Assembly (NCBI GenBank): GCA_004552445.1
Contig: SFOJ01000002.1
Location: forward strand, 1-64,000
DNA from: Mollicutes bacterium
Lineage (GTDB): Bacteria > Bacillota_I > Bacilli_A > RF39 > UBA660
Length of the DNA: 64,000 nucleotides
Direction: 5' to 3'
In this document: one piece after another, positions 36,874 through 45,924 of the stretch
Layout: each line of letters opens with the position of its first letter
Numbering within the stretch: position 1 is the first letter of the stretch
Notes under the pieces: model-generated
What the model saw: the letters and a program-made list of their open reading frames with translations, nothing else
Told to the model about the DNA's origin: nothing
Database searches by the model: none
Made by a program: the position numbers and the translations under genes

Positions 36874-37969
36874 AGCAGGAATTATAGGTCTTCCAAACGT
36901 AGGAAAAAGTACATTATTTAACGCAATAACAAAAAAGAATATCTTAGCAGCAAACTATCCATTCGCAACAATAGATCCAAATGTTGGAGTAGTTACTGTA
37001 CCAGATAAAAGATTAGAAACATTAAATGAAATGTATATGCCAGAAAGAGTAATACCAACTCAATATGAATTTATTGATATAGCTGGCTTAGTAAAAGGAG
37101 CTTCAACAGGAGAAGGTTTAGGAAATAAATTTCTAGCAAACATTCGTGAAGTTGATGCAATTGTACAAGTAGTAAGATGTTTTGAAAATAAAGATATTAT
37201 TCACGTAGAAGGTAATATTGATCCAGTAAGAGATATAGAGATAGTTAATTATGAACTTATTTTAAGTGATCTTGAAATAGTTGAAGGAAGATTGTCTAGA
37301 ATAGAAAAAAAAGCAGTAACATCAAATGATAAAGAAGCACTTTATGAAGTAGCACTTCTAAAAAAACTAAAAGAAATATTAAGTAGTGGAAAAATGCTTA
37401 GATTAGAAACATTTGATGAAAAAGAAAATAAATTAATTAAAACATATAATCTAATAACACAAAAGCCATTCATTTATTTAGCAAACGTATCAGAAGAAGA
37501 TTTACTATCCAAAGACAATGAATATGTAAATAAAGTACGTGAATACGCTTCTAAAGAAAATGCAAGTGTAGTACTTATGTGTGCTAAAATAGAAAGTGAA
37601 CTTTCAGAGTTAGATGAAGAATCTAAACAAGAATTTTTAAGAGATTTAGGAATTCAAAATAGTGGTTTAGATCAATTAATTCATAACACATATCATCTAC
37701 TTGGCCTTAAAACATTCTTTACAGTAGGTAAAGATGAAGTAAGAGCATGGACATTTAAAGATGGAATGAAAGCACCTGAATGTGCAGGACTTATTCATAC
37801 TGACTTTGAACGTGGATTCATAAAAGCAGAAGTAATGAGTTATGAAGACTTAGTAAATTATGGAAGTGAATTAAAAGTAAAAGAAGCAGGTAAAGCAAGA
37901 CTTGAAGGAAAAGAATATATTATGCAAGATGGAGATATTTGCTTATTTAGATTTAATGTTACAAAATAG
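36863..37969 (+). CDS. ychF: Ribosome-binding ATPase YchF/OLA1
   Basis: 368 residues. GLPNVGKSTLFNAIT is the P-loop; DIAGLVKGAS follows. The G4 position reads LANVSEED rather than NKxD, consistent with ATP rather than GTP specificity. The C-terminal TGS domain ends with the usual EGKEYIMQDGD. It binds ribosomes and influences stress translation. It starts inside the AbgT gene. Confidence 0.96.
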   Translation: MALKAGIIGLPNVGKSTLFNAITKKNILAANYPFATIDPNVGVVTVPDKRLETLNEMYMPERVIPTQYEFIDIAGLVKGASTGEGLGNKFLANIREVDAIVQVVRCFENKDIIHVEGNIDPVRDIEIVNYELILSDLEIVEGRLSRIEKKAVTSNDKEALYEVALLKKLKEILSSGKMLRLETFDEKENKLIKTYNLITQKPFIYLANVSEEDLLSKDNEYVNKVREYASKENASVVLMCAKIESELSELDEESKQEFLRDLGIQNSGLDQLIHNTYHLLGLKTFFTVGKDEVRAWTFKDGMKAPECAGLIHTDFERGFIKAEVMSYEDLVNYGSELKVKEAGKARLEGKEYIMQDGDICLFRFNVTK

Positions 37970-37989
37970 ACCGAAAGGTCTTTTTTTTT
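37968..37989 (+). terminator. Terminator of parAB-ychF operon
   Basis: AGACC, GAAA tetraloop, GGTCT, then nine T; overlaps the stop codon. Confidence 0.85.
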
Positions 37990-37996
37990 GTTTAAA

Positions 37997-38022
37997 AAGG
38001 ATACTTCTTATGAAGTATCCTT
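37997..38022 (-). terminator. Terminator of hsp20
   Basis: AAGGATACTTC pairs with GAAGTATCCTT around a 4-base loop; on the minus strand it is followed by TTTTT. Confidence 0.85.
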
Positions 38023-38033
38023 GTTTTAATTAC

Positions 38034-38438
38034 TTATTTTATATCAATGAATTTCTTTGATTGTTTTTGTTCTTCTTTAGGGAAGTTTATCTTTAAAACA
38101 CCGTTATTGAAATGTGCTTCTATAGAGTCTTCATTAACGTTTCCAACGTTAAATTGTCTTTTGAATGTACCAAATGTTCTTTCTTTACGATAGTAATTTT
38201 TATCTTTATCTTCTTTTTCTTCATGTTTAGTAGCTACAATAGTAAGAATTCCATCATCTAAGTCGATTTTAACATCATCTTTATTAAATCCTGGTACATC
38301 CATATCAATATGAATTCTACCACCTTTTTCATAAATGTCACATTTCATATCATTTCTTGGCATTCTTGACATTGGTACAAAATCATCAAAGAAATCATCT
38401 AAATAAAACTTTTCTGGTAATAAACTCATTATTTTCAT
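38034..38438 (-). CDS. hsp20: Small heat-shock protein, Hsp20/alpha-crystallin
   Basis: 134 residues. The alpha-crystallin domain spans about residues 30-125 (DMDVPGFNKDDVKIDLDDG; FKRQFNVG; FNNGVLKINFPK). It is an ATP-independent holdase that keeps unfolded proteins soluble. Its promoter is overlapped by a CIRCE operator, so HrcA repression and heat induction are expected. AGGAGATG precedes the ATG. Confidence 0.95.
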   Translation of the reverse strand: MKIMSLLPEKFYLDDFFDDFVPMSRMPRNDMKCDIYEKGGRIHIDMDVPGFNKDDVKIDLDDGILTIVATKHEEKEDKDKNYYRKERTFGTFKRQFNVGNVNEDSIEAHFNNGVLKINFPKEEQKQSKKFIDIK

Positions 38439-38453
38439 CTCCTAACAATTATA

Positions 38454-38481
38454 ATTATACTCAATAATTAGCACTTGTCAA
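38454..38481 (-). promoter_or_regulatory. hsp20 promoter
   Basis: On the minus strand TTGACA (38476-38481), 16-base spacer, TATAAT (38454-38459). The -35 lies in the CIRCE spacer. Confidence 0.85.
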
Positions 38482-38494
38482 TAGCAAGTGCTAA
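38468..38494 (-). promoter_or_regulatory. CIRCE operator (HrcA binding site)
   Basis: TTAGCACTT (38468-38476), exactly 9 bases, AAGTGCTAA (38486-38494). The CIRCE consensus is TTAGCACTC-N9-GAGTGCTAA; one symmetric position differs. It covers the -35, so HrcA would block polymerase directly. Confidence 0.93.
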
Positions 38495-38571
38495 TTTTAT
38501 AAAACTTTTTGGAAAAATTTTACACTATTATTATATACACTTTTGTAAATAATATAACTAGGAGGAAAAAA

Positions 38572-38769
38572 ATGAAAGAAGTACCAAATATAATTTCAAT
38601 AAAGGATTTATTATATATAGAAGATATGCTTAATTGGAATTTAATTATGAATAAAAAAGTATATGCATATTTGGAATGCGTAGAGGACGAAAAGATAATA
38701 GAATTATTAACTAAAATAAAGAAAATGCATTTTAAACATTATAAAGATTTATTAGAAGTTTTAGAGTAG
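38572..38769 (+). CDS. Small hypothetical protein paired with CotF-like gene
   Basis: 65 residues, acidic and helical (LLYIEDMLNWNLIMNKK). GGAGG lies before ATG 38572. It resembles the short partner proteins found next to CotF-type coat genes, but I cannot name a family. Nine bases separate it from the CotF-like gene, so they form a two-gene operon ending at the hairpin at 39091. Confidence 0.65.
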   Translation: MKEVPNIISIKDLLYIEDMLNWNLIMNKKVYAYLECVEDEKIIELLTKIKKMHFKHYKDLLEVLE

Positions 38770-38778
38770 GAGGATATT

Positions 38779-39087
38779 ATGGAAGAAATTAAAAATAAAT
38801 GTGAACAAACACCTAAAGATGAATGTATGAGTGAAGAAGATATATTAAATGATATTCTTTTATCAGAAAAAAGTATATCTAACAGTTATAGTGTTGCGAT
38901 AAATGAAATGAGTAATAAATACTTATATAAAAAGGTAATGAGTATATTTGAAGATACTAAAGATATATCTCGTGATATATTTAATTTAATGTTTGAAAAA
39001 GGCTGGTACACAATACCAGTAGAAGAAGATAAAAAAATAGAAAAGTCATACACTAAATATAATAATAAACTTAGTGAGTTAAGTTAA
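38779..39087 (+). CDS. Spore coat protein, CotF family-like
   Basis: 102 residues. The core matches the CotF-like coat family: DILLSEKSISNSYSVAINE, then FNLMFEKGWYTIP (usual form FxxMxxRGWYxxxP). The protein is a short helical bundle; homologues sit in spore coats or are made in vegetative cells of non-sporulating relatives. GGAGGATATT precedes the start. Confidence 0.8.
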   Translation: MEEIKNKCEQTPKDECMSEEDILNDILLSEKSISNSYSVAINEMSNKYLYKKVMSIFEDTKDISRDIFNLMFEKGWYTIPVEEDKKIEKSYTKYNNKLSELS

Positions 39088-39090
39088 ATA

Positions 39091-39117
39091 AAAGATTAAC
39101 GAAAGTTAATCTTTTTA
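39091..39117 (+). terminator. Terminator after CotF-like gene
   Basis: AAAGATTAAC, GAAA loop, GTTAATCTTT, then T. Confidence 0.9.
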
Positions 39118-39150
39118 ATTTATAAAATTCTTTTTTAAGTACGTAAATTA

Positions 39151-39159
39151 TGATAAAAT
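39151..39159 (+). promoter_or_regulatory. Extended -10 implying leaderless nuclease mRNA
   Basis: TGA then TAAAAT (39154-39159). Seven bases on, the predicted start is the A of ATG 39166. No Shine-Dalgarno is present. Confidence 0.4.
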
Positions 39160-39165
39160 ATTATT

Positions 39166-39819
39166 ATGAGAAAGATAGTAATAATATTTTTATGTTTTAT
39201 ATGTTTTTTAACTAATGTATATGCTGAAAGAAAAGAGGTAACGTTTGAATCTTGTGTTGATGGAGATACAATAAGAGTCCTAATAGAAGGGAAAAAAACA
39301 ACAATAAGATTTTTAGCCATAGATACTCCTGAAACTAAACATCCTAAAAAAGGAGTTGAGCCATATGGAAAAGAAGCAAGTGACTATACATGCAATAGAG
39401 TTAAAAATGCAAAAAAATTAGAAATTGAATATGATAAAGGCAGTTCCAAAACTGATAAATATGAAAGAGAATTAGGTTGGATATTTGTAGATGATTCACT
39501 TCTTCAAAAAGAACTTATAGAAAAAGGCTATGCCAAAGTATCATACTTATATGGAAAATACATGTATACAGAAGAATTACAACAAGAAGAAGAAAAAGCA
39601 AAACAATCCAAACTGGGTGTATGGAGTGATGAAGTACAAAATGAAACAAATAATAATACTAAAGATGAATTAAAAAATAAAAATGATACAAAAGAAGAAA
39701 AATCATTCATAGAAGAACTATTAGATAAACTGCTAGATGCTATAAAAGAAGCTATTAATAATCTATTTAAAAAAATAAAGAAAATAATTACAAAAGAAAT
39801 TAATAAAATATTTGACTAA
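39166..39819 (+). CDS. Secreted thermonuclease (SNase family)
   Basis: 217 residues. Signal peptide of ~20 residues ending NVYA. The nuclease OB-fold follows with CVDGDTIRV, an Arg in RFLAIDTPETKHP, EPYGKEAS and YERELGWIFVDD, which supply the Ca2+ site and catalytic Arg/Glu. After the domain (residue ~155) is a charged linker and an amphipathic lysine-rich helical tail (LLDKLLDAIKEAINNLFKKI) that could attach to membrane or wall. Confidence 0.88.
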   Translation: MRKIVIIFLCFICFLTNVYAERKEVTFESCVDGDTIRVLIEGKKTTIRFLAIDTPETKHPKKGVEPYGKEASDYTCNRVKNAKKLEIEYDKGSSKTDKYERELGWIFVDDSLLQKELIEKGYAKVSYLYGKYMYTEELQQEEEKAKQSKLGVWSDEVQNETNNNTKDELKNKNDTKEEKSFIEELLDKLLDAIKEAINNLFKKIKKIITKEINKIFD

Positions 39820-39866
39820 AAAATATAATATATTATAATAATATGTACTATATTGGAGAAAAAACT

Positions 39867-40982
39867 ATGAAAAAAGATCGAAAATTTTTAATTGCATTAG
39901 AACTTAACCTTAGTAAACTTAGTAAAAAGAATAGAGATAAAATAGTTTCTAAGTATTATGATATTATTGAAGAAGAAAAAAGTAAAAAGAGAAAAATAAC
40001 AAGTATTTTAAAAGATTTAGGAAAACCAGAAGAAGTTGCTAAAAGAGAAATAGAGAATCTTAAAAAAAATAATAGACTTAAAGATAAAATAAATAATGTT
40101 ATTAATACTTTAAAAAATCACTTTAAAAATAAAACTAAGAAAGTTAAAAAAGAAAGTTTAATTTCCAAAATTAAAAATAAAATTAAGAGAAAAGATACTT
40201 TAAAAAATAATATTGAAGATGTTATAGAAGAATCTAAAGAAGAGATAATTAATGTTAGTGAAATAGTTACTGATAAAAATATATTTGAAAAAAGAAGTAC
40301 TAGAATAAAAAGAATCGTTTATAAGACTCTAGGAATGATTTTAACAATAATACTACTATTTATATGGCTATGGTTAGTTATTATCTTTATGGCATCTATA
40401 TTTGCTTTATTAGATGGTGTAAAAATATATGGAATTAATATAGCTTTACTTGGAATAGTGCTTCTTGTATTAACAATAGTTATACTAATTAACAAAAGTA
40501 TATTTAGAAAAAAAATTAGTTTAAAGTGGTCACTTATATTTATAATATCATTTATAGTTATTATAGCATTTGGTATAACTTTGTCATTAAAAGAAATTTC
40601 TAAAATTAAAACAACTCACGATGTTAGCGATAAATATACTATGACAAGATCATTTACTACATACAAAATTCCAAGTAATAATAAACCATTATATATTACA
40701 TTTAATAGTAATTATAAAACTAAATATATAATTGAATATGATGAATCAATGAAAGGTAAAATAGGAGTAGAAGTAAAATATTATGAATGCTATTATGACT
40801 ATTTTATAAAGAAAGGATCAGATAATATTTATATATCATTAAAATTAAATAAAAGAGATCGTTTAAGTGTTTACATTGATGACTTAAAAGAAGGAAAAAT
40901 ATATGATAATGATGAATTAGAAAGATATACAGTTAAAATAACTGGTAGTAAAAGTGATATAGAAAAGGTAATTATTGATTAA
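39867..40982 (+). CDS. HAAS/DUF1700-type membrane protein
   Basis: 371 residues. The first ~65 residues form a HAAS-like helical module (LSKLSKKNRDKIVSKYYDII, then LKDLGKPEEVAKRE). A long lysine-rich linker follows, then three hydrophobic helices (about 160-260) and an extracytoplasmic beta-rich C-terminal domain. HAAS proteins are usually partners of PadR-like regulators, but none is adjacent. GGAG lies 7 bases before ATG 39867. Confidence 0.65.
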   Translation: MKKDRKFLIALELNLSKLSKKNRDKIVSKYYDIIEEEKSKKRKITSILKDLGKPEEVAKREIENLKKNNRLKDKINNVINTLKNHFKNKTKKVKKESLISKIKNKIKRKDTLKNNIEDVIEESKEEIINVSEIVTDKNIFEKRSTRIKRIVYKTLGMILTIILLFIWLWLVIIFMASIFALLDGVKIYGINIALLGIVLLVLTIVILINKSIFRKKISLKWSLIFIISFIVIIAFGITLSLKEISKIKTTHDVSDKYTMTRSFTTYKIPSNNKPLYITFNSNYKTKYIIEYDESMKGKIGVEVKYYECYYDYFIKKGSDNIYISLKLNKRDRLSVYIDDLKEGKIYDNDELERYTVKITGSKSDIEKVIID

Positions 40983-41359
40983 TTATCTTTTTTTAATTCA
41001 TCTAATTTTTTATTTAATTCATCAATTGCTCTTTTTAAAACATCTATATCACGATTACTAGAAGGATAAACATCTTTAATAATCTTTCTTATTTTATTCA
41101 TATCATAAATAATAGGATTATATATACATTTAACTTCTTTGGAATTAATATTAATAATACCACCAGAAATTCTAGATTCTATTATATTTTGACTGGCAGC
41201 ATTTGTAAGAATTGTTTGACCAATAAGAATAATCCAGTTTCCTAACATATTTTGTTCAGGAGCAGTTAAATTATCAACTAATACTAAACCTAAAATAAAT
41301 CCAACTGTTGTGGAATATCTAGGATTAGTATTAAATATATCATCAAAACTCTGCTTCAT
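40979..41359 (-). CDS. Hypothetical protein
   Basis: 126 residues, not recognised. A weakly hydrophobic stretch (STTVGFILGLVLVDNL, then WIILIGQTILTNAA) lies in the first half; the end is a lysine-rich coil (LNKKLDELKK). It converges on, and overlaps by 4 bases, the HAAS-type gene. Probably real because the frame is long, has a plausible start and fills the gap exactly. Confidence 0.6.
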   Translation of the reverse strand: MKQSFDDIFNTNPRYSTTVGFILGLVLVDNLTAPEQNMLGNWIILIGQTILTNAASQNIIESRISGGIININSKEVKCIYNPIIYDMNKIRKIIKDVYPSSNRDIDVLKRAIDELNKKLDELKKDN

Positions 41360-41425
41360 ATTTAATAATATGTTTTAAGTACAAAAAAAACTTATTAAAC
41401 ATATATTACTAAAGAAGGAGATTAT

Positions 41426-41650
41426 ATGAATTTATGTGATTTAGAATTTGAGAAAAAGGCAATCATAGATAATATATCTTTACACGGAATTAAAAAAAGA
41501 AGACTATATGATTTAGGATTTATACCTGGTGAAAGTATATATAAAATGTTTGATTCAATATATAAAAATCCAAAATGTTATAAAATTAAAAATACATTTC
41601 TTGCTTTAAGAAATGAAGATGCAGTTAATATAGAGGTACACTATGAATAA
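41426..41650 (+). CDS. feoA: Ferrous iron transport protein A
   Basis: 74 residues of SH3-like FeoA fold: RRLYDLGFIPGESIYKMF, and LRNEDAVNIEVHYE at the end. It modulates FeoB. AAGGAG precedes the start; it overlaps feoB by 8 bases. Confidence 0.88.
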   Translation: MNLCDLEFEKKAIIDNISLHGIKKRRLYDLGFIPGESIYKMFDSIYKNPKCYKIKNTFLALRNEDAVNIEVHYE

Positions 41651-43622
41651 AAATATTCTTTTAGTTGGAAATCCTAATGTAGGAAAATCTTCTATTTTTA
41701 ATATTTTAACTCATTCACATGAACATACAGGAAATTGGACAGGAAAAACAGTTAAATTAGCTAGAAAAAATATAATTAACACTAATTATACTTTAATTGA
41801 TTTACCAGGTATTTATTCATTATCTAGTCTTAGCGATGAAGAAATAGTTGCTAAAGATACACTTCTATTCGAACAATATGAAAAAATAATATATGTAATG
41901 GATTCATCAAACATAGAAAAGAATTTACATTTATTACTTCAAATATTAGAAATTAATAAAAATATAATATTATGTTTAAATATGATTGATGAACTTGATC
42001 AAAAAGGTATAAAAGTTAATGATAAAAAGTTAAGTGAAATACTAGGTATAAAAGTAATAAAATGCTCTGCATCTAAAAATATTGGTATTAAAGAACTTAT
42101 AAAATCTTTAGATGAACAAAGTATAAGCAATTATAATTATGTTTATGACTATTATATAGAAAAGAATATATCTGACATATTTGAAAATCTAACTAATCAA
42201 TTTAAGAGTAGGTTTATTGCATTGAAACTTTTAGAAAAAGATAAAACACTTGTAAATTCAATTAAGTCTAGATATAAAATAGATATAATTGATAAAAAAA
42301 TACAAAGTTATTTAATGAATGTAAACTCTGAAGAAATATCAGATAGTGTATCTAATTTATTAAACGATATATCAAAAAATATATTTAATGAAGTAGTAGA
42401 GACATCTAAAGAAAAAGAAATAGGCAATATTGATAAAATATTTTCTAAAAAAATATATGCTTTACCAATAATGTTTATGATAATGTTTGGCATATTTTTT
42501 ATAACTATAGTACTAGCTAACTATCCAAGTGAACTACTGAGTTTAATTTTTAATAAGTTTGAAATATTTTTAACTAATCTAGTAAATGTATTGAAGATAC
42601 CATCATATATATATGAACCAATTATTTATGGAATTTATAGAGTAGTAAGTTTCATTGTATCTGTTATGTTTCCACCACTAGTAATATTCTTTTTCTTATT
42701 TACTTATGCTGAAGAAAGTGGAATATTACCTAGATTGGCATTCAATTTTGATAAAGCTTTTAAGTGTTCAGGTTGTCATGGAAAACAAGCATTAACAATA
42801 TGCTCAGGATTTGGATGTAATGCTTGTGCAGTCGTTGGAAGTAGAATAATTGATAGTAAAAGAGATAAATTAATTGCAATATTAACAAATTCATTCATAC
42901 CATGTAATGGAAGATTTCCAATGATAATCGCATTAATAACAATGTTCTTTACAAATTCAAATAATAAATTACAAGTATCATTATATTTAACATTATTTGT
43001 TATTCTAGCAGTTTTAATATCTTTATTAACATCATTTATTCTATCTAAAACCATATTAAAAGGATATAATGGATTCTTTATATTAGAACTTCCTGATTAT
43101 AAAAAAGTAAAATTCAAAAAAGTTTTAAAGAATAGTTTAATTTATAAATCATTGTCCATATTAAAAAAAGCAGTGTTAGTCTCTATACCATGCGGTATTA
43201 TTATTTATTGTATGACAAATACTACTATAGGAAACTTATCATTATTTAAAATTGCTAGTGACTTTTTAAATCCATTTGGTAAGCTATTAGGATTAGATGG
43301 TGTAATACTTTTATCATTCTTTTTAGCTCTTCCAGCTAATGAAATAGTTTTACCAATAATAATAATGGGATATCTAGGAGATAAAAATGTACCAATGATT
43401 TCAAATTATTTATCAATAAAAGATGTACTTATTAATAATAATTGGACTTATATGACGGCACTTTCTACTATATTATTTTCTATAATGCATTTTCCATGTG
43501 GAACAACACTTGCCACCATAAAAAATGAAGTAGGTACTAAGTGGATGATATATAGTTTTTTTATACCTCTTGTAACTGGAATATTATTTTTATTTATTTT
43601 AAATTTATTTCAAAGAATTTAA
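41643..43622 (+). CDS. feoB: Ferrous iron transporter FeoB
   Basis: 659 residues. G domain: GNPNVGKSSIFN, T in the switch (GNWTGKTV), DLPGIYSL and NMID. A helical spacer (~170-260) precedes the transmembrane core with two Gate motifs (FKCSGCHGKQALTICSGFG with several Cys; and FPCGTTLATI near the end). It imports Fe2+. Full length for the family, no FeoC. Confidence 0.96.
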   Translation: MNKNILLVGNPNVGKSSIFNILTHSHEHTGNWTGKTVKLARKNIINTNYTLIDLPGIYSLSSLSDEEIVAKDTLLFEQYEKIIYVMDSSNIEKNLHLLLQILEINKNIILCLNMIDELDQKGIKVNDKKLSEILGIKVIKCSASKNIGIKELIKSLDEQSISNYNYVYDYYIEKNISDIFENLTNQFKSRFIALKLLEKDKTLVNSIKSRYKIDIIDKKIQSYLMNVNSEEISDSVSNLLNDISKNIFNEVVETSKEKEIGNIDKIFSKKIYALPIMFMIMFGIFFITIVLANYPSELLSLIFNKFEIFLTNLVNVLKIPSYIYEPIIYGIYRVVSFIVSVMFPPLVIFFFLFTYAEESGILPRLAFNFDKAFKCSGCHGKQALTICSGFGCNACAVVGSRIIDSKRDKLIAILTNSFIPCNGRFPMIIALITMFFTNSNNKLQVSLYLTLFVILAVLISLLTSFILSKTILKGYNGFFILELPDYKKVKFKKVLKNSLIYKSLSILKKAVLVSIPCGIIIYCMTNTTIGNLSLFKIASDFLNPFGKLLGLDGVILLSFFLALPANEIVLPIIIMGYLGDKNVPMISNYLSIKDVLINNNWTYMTALSTILFSIMHFPCGTTLATIKNEVGTKWMIYSFFIPLVTGILFLFILNLFQRI

Positions 43623-43627
43623 CAAAA

Positions 43628-43653
43628 GAAAAAACTCTAGAAAATCTAGAGTT
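43628..43653 (-). terminator. Terminator of tRNA-Asn
   Basis: AACTCTAGA pairs with TCTAGAGTT. On the minus strand it is followed by TTTTTTC; the plus strand lacks a T-run, so it serves the tRNA rather than feoB. Confidence 0.8.
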
Positions 43654-43663
43654 AATATTCAAC

Positions 43664-43739
43664 TGGCGCCTGATGCAGGACTCGGACCTGCGACCTAACG
43701 GTTAACAGCCGTGCGCTCTACCGACTGAGCTAATCAGGC
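43664..43739 (-). tRNA. tRNA-Asn (anticodon GTT)
   Basis: 76 nt. Acceptor GCCTGAT pairs perfectly with ATCAGGC, discriminator G, encoded CCA. Anticodon loop CTGTTAA with GTT; T-arm GCAGGTCCGAGTCCTGC. Confidence 0.97.
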
Positions 43740-43752
43740 ACTTGCATAAATA

Positions 43753-43781
43753 ATTATAGATTATCCTTTTATATTTGTCAA
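43753..43781 (-). promoter_or_regulatory. Promoter of tRNA-Asn
   Basis: Minus strand TTGACA (43776-43781), 17 bases, TATAAT (43753-43758): perfect consensus. Confidence 0.9.
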
Positions 43782-43842
43782 CAAAAATATGGACTTTTAT
43801 TATAAAAATTGATAAAATTAATATGAATTAAGAGGGAAAAGT

Positions 43843-44865
43843 ATGAATAATAATATAGAAATGATAGATTTAAGTAATATTAATCAAAATACTAATGCTG
43901 ATTCTAATAATGTAGAAGCACAAAAAACTAATCCAAGTAATCCTAATAATATTAGTATCTTAGAAATGTATGGTGAGAATTTAAGTAGAAAAGAATATGT
44001 AACAAATCCAGCTATTGGAAGAGATAGCGAAATAGAACAAGCAATAGTTATACTTTTAACACCAGAAAAAAGTGCTCTTTTAGTAGGTAAAGCTGGTGTA
44101 GGTAAAACTGCGATTGTAGAAGGTATTGGATATAGAATGAAAAATGGTATGATACCAAACGCATTAAAACCATATGAATTAATTAAAGTTAATATTTCAA
44201 GTTTACTTGGTGAAACAAAAGTAGGTGAAGGACAATCCGAAAATAGACTTCAATTATTAGTAGATGAATTAAAAACTAAAAAGAATATTATATTATTCAT
44301 AGACGAAGTACACCTTCTAGTAAATAGAAATACTACTAATATGAGCATAGACTTTGCTAATATGTTAAAGCCAGGTCTAGACCGTGGTGATATCAAGATG
44401 ATTGGTGCAACTACATATGAAGAATATGAAGCATATATTTTAAGAGATAGAGCATTCTTAAGACGTTTCCTTAAAGTCGATGTAGCAGAACCAGACGAAG
44501 ATCAATGTACAAAAATATTACTTGGAACATATCCTAAATATGAAAAAAGAACTGGTGTAAAACTAGAATATACTGACTACCTAAAAGAAAAAATATTTAG
44601 ATTTATAGTTCAAATGACAGACGAATACAAAAGAATCTATGAAATAGGTAATAGATACCCTGATGTAGCATTAACAATCGTAATGAGTGCATTCTCTTTA
44701 GCTTCATACGAAAATAGCCCAGTAGTAACAATGAAACATTTTTACAAAGCAATATGTAGAACTAAAGTAGTATATGAAGATGCTAAAGTAAAAGAAATTG
44801 CAAGATTCAAAGAATTATTTAAAGATATACTTGCTGAAGAAAATGTAGATTTAAATGATATGTAA
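43843..44865 (+). CDS. Single-module AAA ATPase, Clp D1-like
   Basis: 340 residues. An Asn-rich disordered N-terminus (~45 residues) leads into one AAA module like the first ring of ClpA/ClpC: NPAIGRDSEIEQ, Walker A VGKAGVGKTAIVEG, Walker B ILFIDEVHLLV, sensor GATTYEEYE and arginine finger RDRAFLRRFLK. The Clp N domain, the middle coil, the second AAA ring and the ClpP-docking loop are absent, so it is unlikely to feed ClpP. The partner is unknown. Confidence 0.85.
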   Translation: MNNNIEMIDLSNINQNTNADSNNVEAQKTNPSNPNNISILEMYGENLSRKEYVTNPAIGRDSEIEQAIVILLTPEKSALLVGKAGVGKTAIVEGIGYRMKNGMIPNALKPYELIKVNISSLLGETKVGEGQSENRLQLLVDELKTKKNIILFIDEVHLLVNRNTTNMSIDFANMLKPGLDRGDIKMIGATTYEEYEAYILRDRAFLRRFLKVDVAEPDEDQCTKILLGTYPKYEKRTGVKLEYTDYLKEKIFRFIVQMTDEYKRIYEIGNRYPDVALTIVMSAFSLASYENSPVVTMKHFYKAICRTKVVYEDAKVKEIARFKELFKDILAEENVDLNDM

Positions 44866-44900
44866 AATAATAAAAAAACATATATAATTATATAATACGT

Positions 44901-44950
44901 AGAGAATTCAATAGTGAATAACTATTATCACTAAAGAATTTTCTTTTTTT
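44901..44950 (+). terminator. Long-stem terminator after Clp-like gene
   Basis: AGAGAATTC (44901-44909) pairs with GAATTTTCT (44936-44944), enclosing TAGTGA/TCACTA; T-run follows. Confidence 0.8.
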
Positions 44951-44988
44951 TATTATTAATAACTTATTAAAAAAAGAATTTTATTAAT

Positions 44989-45017
44989 TTGCATACATTT
45001 AATTCATTTTGTATTAT
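44989..45017 (+). promoter_or_regulatory. Promoter of ABC transporter operon
   Basis: TTGCAT (44989-44994), 17 bases, TATTAT (45012-45017), upstream of the AAAGGAAG Shine-Dalgarno. Confidence 0.65.
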
Positions 45018-45039
45018 AACCATCAAGAAAGGAAGAAAT

Positions 45040-45924
45040 ATGAAAAGAGTTATAAAAGTAAGAAATATAAGTAAAACAATTAATAAGAAAAAAATATTGG
45101 ATAATATTAACTTTGATATCTATGAAGGAGAAATAGTCGGACTAGTTGGCAAAAATGGAGCAGGTAAGTCTACATTATTAAAGATAATGACTGGATTATA
45201 TAGCTATGATGAAGGAGAAATATATTATTATAATTATAATTTAAAAACTGATTACGAAAAAGCAATGTCAATTGTAGGTACATTAATTGAAAATCCAGAT
45301 ATGTATAGCAACTTAACAGGTAAAAAGAATTTAGAATTATTTAAATCAATGTTCAAAGGTATAGATGAAGGAACTGTAGAAGAAATAGTAAGAATAGTTG
45401 AAATGGAAAAATATTTAGGAAAGAAATTCAAAACTTATTCACTAGGTATGAAAGAAAGATTAGGAATAGCATCTTCTTTAATAAATAAACCTAAAATCTT
45501 AATCTTAGATGAGCCAACTAATGGTCTTGATAGAGAAGGTATAAAAAAAATAATGAAAATGTTAAAAGAATTAAAAGATACAACTATAATAATATCCTCA
45601 CATATGCTTAATGATATAGAAGAGTTATGTAATAAAATTATATTTATAAACGATGGTAAAATAGATAGTATAAAAATTAAACAAAATGATAATAAGAAAA
45701 ATGTATTTTTTGAAGTAGATGATTTTTCAAAAGCAAGACTTATTATAAAAGATTATTGTATAAATGAGAACTTAGAAGTATATGAATCAGATGATACTAT
45801 CAGTTTGATTAATAAAGAATTAGTTTTAAATGATATAAATGTATATAGAATAAGTGAAACAACAAATAATTTAGAAAAAGACTTCTTTAAAATGATAGGA
45901 AAGTATAATGACAAAACTAATTAA
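45040..45924 (+). CDS. ABC transporter ATP-binding protein
   Basis: 294 residues. Walker A GKNGAGKSTLLK, Q-loop region, signature YSLGMKERLG, Walker B ILILDEPTNG and H-switch SSHM are all present. The C-terminal ~80 residues are an extra domain. It resembles BcrA-like exporters of peptides or antibiotics. ATG 45040 follows AAAGGAAG. It overlaps the permease gene by 17 bases. Confidence 0.93.
   Translation: MKRVIKVRNISKTINKKKILDNINFDIYEGEIVGLVGKNGAGKSTLLKIMTGLYSYDEGEIYYYNYNLKTDYEKAMSIVGTLIENPDMYSNLTGKKNLELFKSMFKGIDEGTVEEIVRIVEMEKYLGKKFKTYSLGMKERLGIASSLINKPKILILDEPTNGLDREGIKKIMKMLKELKDTTIIISSHMLNDIEELCNKIIFINDGKIDSIKIKQNDNKKNVFFEVDDFSKARLIIKDYCINENLEVYESDDTISLINKELVLNDINVYRISETTNNLEKDFFKMIGKYNDKTN

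Noticed and set aside
33000..38000. parS site near parAB
   Set aside because: No TGTTTCACGTGAAACA-like 16-mer was seen by eye; a pattern search would settle it.
44891..44950. Promoter-like TATAAT followed by a hairpin as a small RNA
   Set aside because: The hairpin follows the Clp-like gene closely and has a normal T-run; a long-stem terminator explains it, and no -35 is present.
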